NCBI GenBank assembly: GCA_965215045.1
Contig: OZ244031.1
Span: forward strand, 620,001-684,000
DNA: 64,000 nucleotides
DNA from: G965215045 sp965215045
GTDB lineage: Bacteria; Pseudomonadota; Gammaproteobacteria; JABABF01
Direction of reading: 5' to 3'
The translations under genes were made by a program, and so were the position numbers. Position 1 is the first letter of the stretch. Each line of letters begins with the position of its first letter. Shown here piece by piece: positions 16,734-25,003 of this stretch. The notes beneath the pieces were generated by a model. That model saw only the letters and a list, made by a program, of their open reading frames with translations, had not been told where the DNA came from and did not search any database.

Positions 16734-17456
16734 ATGACGGAACACGCCTTTGGCATTCTGCCCGCCGCCGGCCGGGGACTGCGCTTCGGTACCGGGGTTC
16801 CCAAGCAGTACCAACGCCTGGGAGCGTACACGGTGCTGGAATGGAGTCTGCGCAAGCTGCTCTGCGCCCCCCTGGATGCCGTCATCGTACCCTTGGACCA
16901 GGAGGATGCGCATTGGCGCGACACCATGATTCCGCCAGGTGCCGCAGTGGAATGCATCGCCGGGGGCACCCGGCGCGCCGAGTCGGTGCTGGCAGGCCTG
17001 CACCACCTCGCCGGGCGTGCCGCTGCCAGCGACTGGGTGCTGGTGCACGATGCGGTGCGTCCCTGTGCACCGGGTGCTTCTGTGCAGGCACTGTTTGAGA
17101 GCTTGCGCACGCATCCGGTCGGCGGTGCCCCGGCGATCCCGGTGCGCGACAGCCTGCGTCTTGGCGATAGCGAGGGAACGCGCCTCGTCGACCTGGCGGA
17201 GCGCCGCCACTTGTGGCGCGTGCAAACCCCGCAGATGTTTCGCTACGCCGCCCTGCGCCAGGCACTGGAGGATGCGCTGGTGGCGGGGGAATTCCCCGAT
17301 GATGAAACCGCGGCCATGCTGCGCGCCGGCCATACGCCGCAGCTGGCACCGGGCAGCGTGTTAAACCACAAGATCACGGACCCGGAAGACCTGCTGCTGG
17401 CCCGCGCCTGCCTGGCGGAAATGGAGGCGGAAGCCGGGGCCGGAGCGGTGCCGTGA
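16734..17456 (+). CDS. ispD: 2-C-methyl-D-erythritol 4-phosphate cytidylyltransferase
   Basis: 240 residues from ATG 16734 (an in-frame GTG at 16710 would add eight residues). It adds CMP to MEP in the non-mevalonate isoprenoid pathway. The nucleotide-binding GILPAAGRG, the lysine in GVPKQYQRL, VHDAVRP and the C-terminal NHKITDPEDLLLA are hallmarks. The stop overlaps the GTG of ispF, so translation is coupled. dxr and ispE of the same pathway occur elsewhere in this window. Confidence 0.97.
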   Translation: MTEHAFGILPAAGRGLRFGTGVPKQYQRLGAYTVLEWSLRKLLCAPLDAVIVPLDQEDAHWRDTMIPPGAAVECIAGGTRRAESVLAGLHHLAGRAAASDWVLVHDAVRPCAPGASVQALFESLRTHPVGGAPAIPVRDSLRLGDSEGTRLVDLAERRHLWRVQTPQMFRYAALRQALEDALVAGEFPDDETAAMLRAGHTPQLAPGSVLNHKITDPEDLLLARACLAEMEAEAGAGAVP

Positions 17457-17935
17457 GCATGCGCATCGGCCAGGGCTTCGACCTGCACCCGCTGGAGCCC
17501 GGGGATGCCATCGTGCTGGGCGGAGTCACCATCTCGGCCCCGTTCCGGGTACGCGCGCATTCGGACGGGGATGTGCTGTTGCATGCGACCTGCGACGCCT
17601 TGTTGGGGGCTGCCGGGCGGGGCGATATCGGCGATCATTTCCCCGACAGCGACCCGCGCTGGCGCGATGCGGACAGCCGCATCCTCCTGCGGTGCTGCCG
17701 CAGCATGCTCGAAGAACACGGCTGGCAGCCGCTGAACGTCGACCTGACCCTGCTGGCCGAGGCCCCGCGCATCGCCGAACACAAGGAACAGATGCGCGAG
17801 AACCTGGCCGCCGACCTGCAATTGACGGTGGAGCAGGTCAACATCAAGGCCAGCACCCTGGAGGGACTGGGTACCATCGGGCGTGGCGAGGCGGTGGCGG
17901 CACTGGCGGTGGCCTTGATCGGGAAACGGTCGTGA
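17453..17935 (+). CDS. ispF: 2-C-methyl-D-erythritol 2,4-cyclodiphosphate synthase
   Basis: 160 residues from GTG 17453. Zinc ligands D10, H12 and H44 are present (GQGFDLHPL, DVLLHATCDALLGA), with the C-terminal NIKASTLEGLGTIGRGE typical of the family. Converts CDP-ME-2-phosphate to the cyclic diphosphate. Starts within the ispD stop and ends within the pcm start (GTGA overlaps at both ends). Confidence 0.97.
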   Translation: MSMRIGQGFDLHPLEPGDAIVLGGVTISAPFRVRAHSDGDVLLHATCDALLGAAGRGDIGDHFPDSDPRWRDADSRILLRCCRSMLEEHGWQPLNVDLTLLAEAPRIAEHKEQMRENLAADLQLTVEQVNIKASTLEGLGTIGRGEAVAALAVALIGKRS

Positions 17936-18603
17936 AATCCAGGCGCGGGCCGGCGGCGGGGCGCAACGGGCCTGCGTCGCGCAGCCACGAACGCCTGCTG
18001 GAGGAACTGGCGCAATCCGAGGTCTGCGGCTCCCGGGTCTTGGAGGCGATGCGCGAAGTGCCGCGTCACTTGTTCGTCGATGACGCCCTGGCACATCGCT
18101 CTTATGAAAATACCGCCCTGCCGATCGGCCACGCCCAGACGATCTCCCAGCCGTATATCGTCGCACTGATGAGCGAGTTGGCCATTGCCGGGGAGATACC
18201 GGAGCGCGTGCTGGAAATCGGCGCCGGCTCGGGATACCAGGCGGCGGTACTGTCCCGCCTGGCCCGGCAGGTGTACAGCATGGAACGTATCTCCGCCCTG
18301 CTCGGCAAGGCCAGGCGGCGCTTGAACCGCCTGGGCATTCACAGGGTGCATTTTCGTTTCGGCGACGGGCACCTGGGGTGGCCGGAAAAAGCACCCTTTG
18401 ACGCCATCGTCGTGACTGCCGCCTGCACCGAACTGCCCCAGGCCCTGGTCCGGCAACTCAAGGAGGGCGGCCGGCTGGTGGTCCCGGTCGGAGAGGAAAA
18501 ACAGCGTCTGCGTTGTTGCCGGCGCCGGGGAGAAAAGCTGGAATGCGAGACCGTGGAGGCGGTGAACTTCGTGCCGATGCTGGAAGGCGTCACGCACAAC
18601 TGA
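17932..18603 (+). CDS. pcm: protein-L-isoaspartate O-methyltransferase
   Basis: 223 residues from the GTG at 17932 that overlaps the ispF stop. It methylates L-isoaspartyl residues in aged proteins to start their repair. SAM motif I is VLEIGAGSGYQAAVL, preceded by the family signature LPIGHAQTISQPYIVA. In related genomes truD and surE sit between ispF and pcm; both are missing here. The pcm and eno genes converge across about 106 bp, where I see a weak hairpin but no clear terminator. Confidence 0.95.
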   Translation: MKSRRGPAAGRNGPASRSHERLLEELAQSEVCGSRVLEAMREVPRHLFVDDALAHRSYENTALPIGHAQTISQPYIVALMSELAIAGEIPERVLEIGAGSGYQAAVLSRLARQVYSMERISALLGKARRRLNRLGIHRVHFRFGDGHLGWPEKAPFDAIVVTAACTELPQALVRQLKEGGRLVVPVGEEKQRLRCCRRRGEKLECETVEAVNFVPMLEGVTHN

Positions 18604-18709
18604 GGCGCAACTGCGCGTTTGGGATTCGGCGACGCGTTGCGAAAAAAAACTTCCGTCCCGCCGGCGATGAAAAAATGCGTCAGGAATCCTGTAGTGGATG
18701 CGCGCCGCT

Positions 18710-19987
18710 TCAGGGCGCAGCACCGGCCCAGTGCCCCCGGGTGCCCAGTTCCTGCTCGATGCACAACAGGCGGTTGTACTTGGCCGTGCGCTCGGAGCGG
18801 CAGGGCGCACCGGTCTTGATCTGCCCGGTGCCCGCACCGACTGCGAGATCGGCAATGCTGACGTCCTCGGTCTCCCCGGAGCGGTGTGAGACCACTGCCG
18901 CATAACCCGCCTCCCGGGCGCAGCGAATGCACTCCAGGGTCTCGCTCAGGGTGCCGACCTGGTTGAGCTTGATCAGTACCGCGTTGGCCGCTCCCTCGCG
19001 CACGCCCCGGCGCAGCGTCTCGCTGTCGGTGACAAACAGGTCGTCGCCGACCAGTTGCACGCGCTCGCCAAGCCTGCGACTCAGGGTTTTCCAGCCCTCC
19101 CAGTCATCTTCGGCCATACCATCTTCGATGGAATGCACGGGATACTGCTCACACAGCCCCTCCAGCCAGCCGCTGAATTCCGCGGCAGTGAAACTCTGCT
19201 GCTCGCCCTGCAAACGGTAGGCCCCTTGCGCATAAAACTCCGTGGCCGCACAATCCAGTGCCAGCCCGACCTCGGCCCCCGGTCGCAACCCGGCATCTTC
19301 CACTGCCTGCACCAGGGCATCCAGCACCGCCCGGCTCGAGGGCAGTTCGGGGGCGAAACCGCCTTCGTCGCCGACTGCCGTGCCGAGTCCCCGCTGCTTT
19401 AAAAAACTCTTCAGCGCATGAAAAATCTCGACGCCCCAGCGCAGGGCTTCACTGTAACTGGAAGCACCCCGGGGTTGAACCATGAACTCCTGGATATCGA
19501 TACTGTTGGCGGCATGCACCCCGCCATTGAGGATATTCAGCATCGGCAGCGGCAACACCAGCTCTTCATTGCCGCACAGGGCCGCGATATGCGCGTACAG
19601 CGGCAGACGGGCGGCGGCGGCGGCGGCGTGGGCCACGGCCAATGAAACGCCCAGGATGGCATTGGCACCCAGGCGGGCCTTGTTCGGCGTGCCGTCCGCC
19701 TCGCACATACTGCGGTCCACTGCCTCCTGGTCGGCGGCGGGATGGCCCTGCAGCAGCTGCCGCAGTTCCCCGTTGACATTGTGCATCGCACCCAGCACGC
19801 CTTGGCCGTGGTAGCGACTGGCATCGCCGTCGCGCAATTCCAACGCCTCCCTGGAGCCGGTGGAGGCACCCGAGGGCACGCAGGCCGCACCGCTGGCACC
19901 GCAACCCAGTCGGGCTTCGACGCGCAGCGTGGGCCGGGCGCGGGAATCCAGGATTTCCATGGCGCGCAGTTCGACGATTTCGCTCAT
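18710..19987 (-). CDS. eno: enolase
   Basis: 425 residues. Interconverts 2-phosphoglycerate and phosphoenolpyruvate; also part of the RNA degradosome in some Gammaproteobacteria. Characteristic SGASTGSREALELRDGD, the loop GDEGGFAP, catalytic lysine in VLIKLNQVGT and SHRSGETED are all present. kdsA and pyrG precede it on the same strand with gaps of about 10 bp. Relative to Pseudomonas, ftsB-ispD are inverted next to eno. Confidence 0.98.
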   Translation of the reverse strand: MSEIVELRAMEILDSRARPTLRVEARLGCGASGAACVPSGASTGSREALELRDGDASRYHGQGVLGAMHNVNGELRQLLQGHPAADQEAVDRSMCEADGTPNKARLGANAILGVSLAVAHAAAAAARLPLYAHIAALCGNEELVLPLPMLNILNGGVHAANSIDIQEFMVQPRGASSYSEALRWGVEIFHALKSFLKQRGLGTAVGDEGGFAPELPSSRAVLDALVQAVEDAGLRPGAEVGLALDCAATEFYAQGAYRLQGEQQSFTAAEFSGWLEGLCEQYPVHSIEDGMAEDDWEGWKTLSRRLGERVQLVGDDLFVTDSETLRRGVREGAANAVLIKLNQVGTLSETLECIRCAREAGYAAVVSHRSGETEDVSIADLAVGAGTGQIKTGAPCRSERTAKYNRLLCIEQELGTRGHWAGAAP

Positions 19988-19996
19988 GGCGCGCTC

Positions 19997-20857
19997 TTAT
20001 TGGATGTCCAGTGCGGGCAGACTCTTGGCCAGCCGGTCCACCTGCTGCACCTGTTCCAGGAAGGGCTGCAACAGGTGCAGGGGCAAGGCGCAGGGGCCAT
20101 CGCAGAGTGCCTGCCCAGGCTCCGGATGCGTCTCCAGGAACAGCCCCGCCAGCCCCTGCATCAGTGCCGAACGGGCCAGGGAGAGCGATTGGCTGCGCCG
20201 CCCCCCGGCCCGGGCCCCGTCCGTGCCGGCACCGGGGTACTGCAGCGAGTGGCTGAGGTCGAAGAGCAGCGGGAAGCCGGTATTCTTGAGCACATCAAAA
20301 CCCAGCATGTCCACCACCAGGTTGTGGTAGCCGAAGGAACTGCCGCGCTCGCACAACAGGAGACGCTCGTTGCCGGAGCGCACGCACTTGTCCAGCACGT
20401 GGCGCATATCTTCCGGGGCCAGGAACTGCCCCTTCTTGATATTCAGTACCGCACCGGTCGCAGCGGCAGCCGTGAGCAGGTCGGTCTGGCGGCAGAGGAA
20501 GGCCGGGATCTGCAGCACATCGACCACCTGGGAGACGGGGGCCGCCTGCTCCGGCAGGTGAATATCCGTCATCAGCGGTGCCCCGGTGCGCCGGCGCACC
20601 TCTTCCAGCATGCGCAGACCGGCCTCCAGCCCGGGGCCCCGGGCCGAGTCCAGGGAACTGCGATTGGCCTTGTCAAAAGACGCCTTGAATACCCAGTCCA
20701 TGCCGAGCCGCTGGCAGCATTCGGCGAAGTGTTCGGCAACCCGGTAGACCAGGTCCTCATCCTCTAAGACGTTCAGTCCGCCGAACAGGACACAGGGGGC
20801 CTCGTTGCCGAGCTCCAGGTCGCGGATGCGGACGCTGCGCTGGGGGACGGCAGACAT
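19997..20857 (-). CDS. kdsA: 3-deoxy-8-phosphooctulonate synthase
   Basis: 286 residues. Condenses phosphoenolpyruvate with arabinose 5-phosphate to give KDO 8-phosphate for the lipopolysaccharide core. FKASFDKANRSS, TDIHLPEQ, FLCRQTDLL and DLSHSLQ-type motifs are visible. This shows that KDO is attached to lipid A here despite its probably altered backbone. It lies 9 bp downstream of pyrG. Confidence 0.97.
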   Translation of the reverse strand: MSAVPQRSVRIRDLELGNEAPCVLFGGLNVLEDEDLVYRVAEHFAECCQRLGMDWVFKASFDKANRSSLDSARGPGLEAGLRMLEEVRRRTGAPLMTDIHLPEQAAPVSQVVDVLQIPAFLCRQTDLLTAAAATGAVLNIKKGQFLAPEDMRHVLDKCVRSGNERLLLCERGSSFGYHNLVVDMLGFDVLKNTGFPLLFDLSHSLQYPGAGTDGARAGGRRSQSLSLARSALMQGLAGLFLETHPEPGQALCDGPCALPLHLLQPFLEQVQQVDRLAKSLPALDIQ

Positions 20858-20866
20858 CGGGCGGTA

Positions 20867-22495
20867 TCAGGATGCGCTGCGCTGCAGGGCAGCGGCGATA
20901 AAGCCGTTGAACAGCGGGTGCCCCTGCCAGGGCTTGGAACGGAACTCCGGGTGAAACTGGCAACCCACGAACCAGGGATGCGCGGGAATTTCGACCATCT
21001 CCACCAGCGGCGGCTCGCCTTCCGACCAGGCACTGCAGCGAAGACCCGCATCTTCCAGGGCCTGCTGGTAACCGTTGTTGAATTCATAGCGGTGGCGGTG
21101 GCGCTCGTGGATCCTGGTCTTCCCGTAACACCGGTACGCCGCCGAGTCCCGCTGCAGGCTGCAGGTCTGCGTGCCCAGGCGCATGGTGCCGCCCAGGTCT
21201 TCTGCCGCACCGCGCTGCTGGCGACTGCCATCGGGCTCCACCCACTCGTGGAGCAAGGCGACCACGGGGTGGGGAGTGTCCTGCTGGAACTCGGTGCTGT
21301 GTGCGTTCGCAAGGGCCGCGACATTGCGCGCGTACTCGATCACCGCGACCTGCATTCCCAGGCAGATGCCCAAATAGGGGACGCCTTCCTCGCGTGCGTG
21401 GCGCGCCGCCACGATCATCCCCTCTACACCGCGCGCACCGAAACCGCCCGGCACTAAGATCGCATCCGTCCCCTCCAGGGCGGAGCAGTCGCCTTGCGCC
21501 AATTCCTGGGCATCGACGTAGCGAATGTTCACGCGCGCATCGGCCTGGATACCGGCGTGGCCCAGGGCTTCATTAATCGAGATGTAGGAGTCCGCCAGGT
21601 CCATGTACTTGCCGACCATGCCCACCGTCAACTGGAAGTCCGGTGCCTCGCTTTTCTGCACCACCCGGTCCCAGACATCCAGGTTTGCCGCGGGTGCCGC
21701 GATCCCGAACTTTTCGGTGATCAACTGGTCCAGGCCCTGCTTGCACAGCAGTCTCGGAATGCGATAGATATTGTCACTGTCCGGCACGGAGATCACGGCG
21801 CGCTCCTCTACATTGGTGAACAGGGCGATCTTGCGCCGTGCGGCATCGTCAATATCCTGTTCAGAGCGGCAGACCAGGATGTCCGGCTGCAGGCCGATGG
21901 AGCGCATTTCCTTGACGGAATGCTGGGTGGGCTTGGTCTTGGTTTCGCCGGTGGTCTGCACCCTGGGCACCAGGGTCAGGTGAACAAACAGGGTGCGGGC
22001 CGGTCCCAGCTCCAGGCGCAATTGGCGGGTCGCTTCCAGGAAAGGCAGCGATTCGATATCGCCCACCGTGCCGCCGATCTCGACCAGGGCGAGTTCTGCA
22101 TCGCCCGCCCCCTGGGCGATGCGGTGCTTGATTTCATCCGTGATATGCGGGATGACCTGCACCGTCCCGCCCTCGTAGACGCCCTTGCGCTCCTTGCGAA
22201 TGACTTCGTGGTATACACCTCCGGCGGTGAAATTATTGCGCCGCCCCATGTTGGCCTTGAGAAAACGTTCGTAGTGGCCCAGGTCCAGGTCAGTTTCGGC
22301 ACCGTCCTCGGTCACGAACACTTCCCCGTGCTGAAAAGGGTTCATCGTGCCCGGGTCGACATTGATGTAGGGGTCGAGTTTGATCGTGGTGACCGGCAGG
22401 CCGCGCGCTTCGAACACCGCGGCCAGCGAAGCGGAGGTAATGCCCTTGCCCAGGGAGGAAACCACCCCGCCGGTCACGAAAATATAGTGCGTCAT
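20867..22495 (-). CDS. pyrG: CTP synthase
   Basis: 542 residues from ATG 22495 (a GTG two codons upstream is possible). The N-terminal amidoligase domain starts with YIFVTGGVVSSLGKGI and has LDPYINVDPGTMNPFQHGEV. The C-terminal class I glutaminase has its Cys nucleophile in YLGICLGMQ and a His-Glu pair near the end (FHPEFRS). Makes CTP from UTP. A 126-bp gap separates it from tilS upstream and may hold its own promoter, though I see no strong box. Confidence 0.98.
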   Translation of the reverse strand: MTHYIFVTGGVVSSLGKGITSASLAAVFEARGLPVTTIKLDPYINVDPGTMNPFQHGEVFVTEDGAETDLDLGHYERFLKANMGRRNNFTAGGVYHEVIRKERKGVYEGGTVQVIPHITDEIKHRIAQGAGDAELALVEIGGTVGDIESLPFLEATRQLRLELGPARTLFVHLTLVPRVQTTGETKTKPTQHSVKEMRSIGLQPDILVCRSEQDIDDAARRKIALFTNVEERAVISVPDSDNIYRIPRLLCKQGLDQLITEKFGIAAPAANLDVWDRVVQKSEAPDFQLTVGMVGKYMDLADSYISINEALGHAGIQADARVNIRYVDAQELAQGDCSALEGTDAILVPGGFGARGVEGMIVAARHAREEGVPYLGICLGMQVAVIEYARNVAALANAHSTEFQQDTPHPVVALLHEWVEPDGSRQQRGAAEDLGGTMRLGTQTCSLQRDSAAYRCYGKTRIHERHRHRYEFNNGYQQALEDAGLRCSAWSEGEPPLVEMVEIPAHPWFVGCQFHPEFRSKPWQGHPLFNGFIAAALQRSAS

Positions 22496-22621
22496 CGCCA
22501 CGGCATCCGCACCGTGCCGGGGAGATACGAATACCGTGCACCCTGCCTGCTGCGAACGGATTCGAGGCTGCTTTCCATGAGTGTCTATTGTACCCTGTGC
22601 CCGGTGATACCTCCCTGGACC

Positions 22622-23980
22622 TCAGCGCACGGTCGCCCCTGTGCCTCCCGGCGGCTGCCAGTGCAGGCGCAGCGCCGCCTCTCCGGGCGCAGCGGCAAAA
22701 CCCCGGCACACCCACAGGTCCCCGACCGCCGCCAGTTGACCGTCGACGCTCACCAGCGGCACCCGGCGCCGCAGCCAGGGAGGTACACCGTATTCCTGCA
22801 GTAATTTTTTCAGCGGCCGGGAATGGCGCCGGCTCTGCGGGTGACAGCGCTCCCCGCCCCGGCGAAAGTGCACTCTGAAGCGGGGGCTGGCCCGCAAACC
22901 GCCGCTCTGGCTGGGCGCCGCCTGCAACTCTCCCATGCCGGGCAGGCGCAGGGGTTGACGCGGGTCCCAGCCGTGTTCGCCCAGGGCGGGGGGCGGGTCG
23001 AGCGGCAACCAATGAATGCAGCCCCGGTAACGGCGCAACTGCCCGTGCGCAAGCCGGATGCAGGGCGCCGCATCCGGGGCGGCCCCCAACATCTCCTTCA
23101 AGATCTCATCCAGGCGTCCGCCGCCCGGTGCCCGGCAACCCAGACCATGCAACCAGTAGCGCAGCAGGTTGCGCTGGCGGGACGGTACCAGGCATTGCAG
23201 GCGTTCTGTGGGGAGCACCGCCGCCGCCGGCAGCTCGCCCAGGTCCAGCATCGCCAATTGCTCGTTCAATGCCTGCATCTCGGCAGCCTGTTCTGCGACT
23301 CGGCCCCAGCTCGAACGGTAAGCACCCCAGCGCTGCTCGACCATCGGCAGCACGCGCCGGCGCAGCCAGTTGCGATCGCGGGAATCGTCGCGGTTACTCG
23401 CATCCTCCACCCAGTCCAGCCCGTGCGCGGCGGCATACTCGCGCAGTGCACGGCGCGGGAAATTCAGCAGCGGACGCGCCAGTTCCGCCCGCGCCAGTGG
23501 ACGCGACGCGGGCATCCCGGCGAATGCGCCGCCCGGCCCCCGGCACAGGCGCAGCAGCAGGGTCTCGGCCTGGTCATCCAGGTGATGCGCCAGCAACAGC
23601 AGGTCCCCGGGCTGCAGGAAATCGGCGAAAGCCCGGTAGCGCGCACGGCGCGCGGCGGCTTCCGGGCCGCCTGTCGCGTCACACTGCACGCGCACCGAGT
23701 GAAAATCCACGGCGCGGTGCCGGCACTGCTCCCGGCAGTGTCGCTCCCAGTCATCCGCGGCACTGCTGAGCCCGTGATGCACGTGCAGGGCGTGCAATTC
23801 CGGGATGGTCTCGCGCGCGCGCATTTGCTGCAGCAGGTGAAGCAACACCGAGGAATCCATGCCGCCGCTGTAACCCAGACACCAGCGCCGGCGGTCGCTA
23901 AAGGCCCGCAGTTGCCCGTACGCCTGCTGTGCCAGGCTGTCGCCCGCGGCAGCCGCGCGCTGCGCCGCCCGGGAGTTCAT
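22622..23980 (-). CDS. tilS: tRNA(Ile)-lysidine synthase
   Basis: 452 residues. Modifies C34 of the CAU-anticodon tRNA-Ile to lysidine so that it reads AUA. The PP-loop is CLGYSGGMDSSVLLHLL, followed by HVHHGLS and LLLAHHLDDQAETLLLRL, then the C-terminal substrate domain. The start overlaps the accA stop by 4 bp. Confidence 0.96.
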   Translation of the reverse strand: MNSRAAQRAAAAGDSLAQQAYGQLRAFSDRRRWCLGYSGGMDSSVLLHLLQQMRARETIPELHALHVHHGLSSAADDWERHCREQCRHRAVDFHSVRVQCDATGGPEAAARRARYRAFADFLQPGDLLLLAHHLDDQAETLLLRLCRGPGGAFAGMPASRPLARAELARPLLNFPRRALREYAAAHGLDWVEDASNRDDSRDRNWLRRRVLPMVEQRWGAYRSSWGRVAEQAAEMQALNEQLAMLDLGELPAAAVLPTERLQCLVPSRQRNLLRYWLHGLGCRAPGGGRLDEILKEMLGAAPDAAPCIRLAHGQLRRYRGCIHWLPLDPPPALGEHGWDPRQPLRLPGMGELQAAPSQSGGLRASPRFRVHFRRGGERCHPQSRRHSRPLKKLLQEYGVPPWLRRRVPLVSVDGQLAAVGDLWVCRGFAAAPGEAALRLHWQPPGGTGATVR

Positions 23981-24927
23981 GGGTTGCCGCTGCTACGCAG
24001 CCGCTGGTAGCGTTTTTCCAGGAGCTTTTCCAGCGGTGCCTGCTGCAATTCGCGCAGCTGTTGTTGCAGGTGTTCGGCGAGTCGCCGGCTGGCCAGCTCG
24101 TAGTCCCGGTGGGCACCGCCGACCGGCTCTTCCAGGATGCTGTCCACCATGCCGAGTTCCAGCAGCGAGGCCGCGGTCAGGCCCATCGCCGCCGCCGCCT
24201 CCGGTGCTTTTTCCGAGGTTTTCCAGATGATATTGGCGCAACCTTCCGGGGAGATGACGAAGTACGTCGCATATTGCAACATGCACACGTGATCCCCGAT
24301 GCCGACCCCCAGGGCACCGCCGGAACTGCCCTCGCCGATGACGGCGCACAGGAGCGGGGTGCGCAGCCGGGACATCAGTGCCAGGTTCGAGGCGATCGCC
24401 TCGCTGACGCCGCGTTCTTCGGCATCGATGCCCGGGTAGGCACCCGGCGTATCGATCAACGTCAGCACCGGCAGTTGGAAACGTTCGGCGAGCAGCATCA
24501 GCCGTTGCGCCTTGCGATAGCCCTCCGGACGCGGCATGCCGAAATTGCGGTGGATTTTTTGCTCGGTATTGCGGCCTTTTTCCTGGCCGATGATCGCAAC
24601 CGGCGTCTCCCCCAGGCGTCCCAGCCCGCACACCAGTGCCGGGTCATCGCCAAAATGCCGGTCACCGTGCAGTTCATGGAAATCGGAAAAAATCCGTTCG
24701 ATGTAATCCATGGCATAGGGGCGCCGGGGATGTCGCGCCACGCGCACGACGTCCCAGGGCGTGAGGCCGGAATAAATTTTCCGGGTCAGCCTTTCGCTCT
24801 TGTCCTGCAGCCGCTCGATTTCCTCCGCACAATCGGGAGCACCGTTGGCGGCGGCTTTTTGCAGGCCGGTGATTTTTTCCTGCAACTCCGCGATCGGCTG
24901 TTCAAAGTCCAGGTAATCGGAATTCAT
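23977..24927 (-). CDS. accA: acetyl-CoA carboxylase carboxyltransferase subunit alpha
   Basis: 316 residues from ATG 24927. With AccD it moves CO2 from biotin to acetyl-CoA, the first step of fatty acid synthesis. Typical stretches include DFEQPIAELQEKI, HGDRHFGDD, TPGAYPGIDAEERG and the oxyanion-hole GEGSSGGALG. accD is not in this window. The position after dnaE and before tilS is conserved in Gammaproteobacteria. Confidence 0.97.
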   Translation of the reverse strand: MNSDYLDFEQPIAELQEKITGLQKAAANGAPDCAEEIERLQDKSERLTRKIYSGLTPWDVVRVARHPRRPYAMDYIERIFSDFHELHGDRHFGDDPALVCGLGRLGETPVAIIGQEKGRNTEQKIHRNFGMPRPEGYRKAQRLMLLAERFQLPVLTLIDTPGAYPGIDAEERGVSEAIASNLALMSRLRTPLLCAVIGEGSSGGALGVGIGDHVCMLQYATYFVISPEGCANIIWKTSEKAPEAAAAMGLTAASLLELGMVDSILEEPVGGAHRDYELASRRLAEHLQQQLRELQQAPLEKLLEKRYQRLRSSGNP

Positions 24928-25003
24928 GGGGGTTCGTACGGGTGCCGGGAACCTGGCACCGGTCTGCAATTATATAGTGAACCGGGCGGTGTCGGCGGTT
25001 GAA

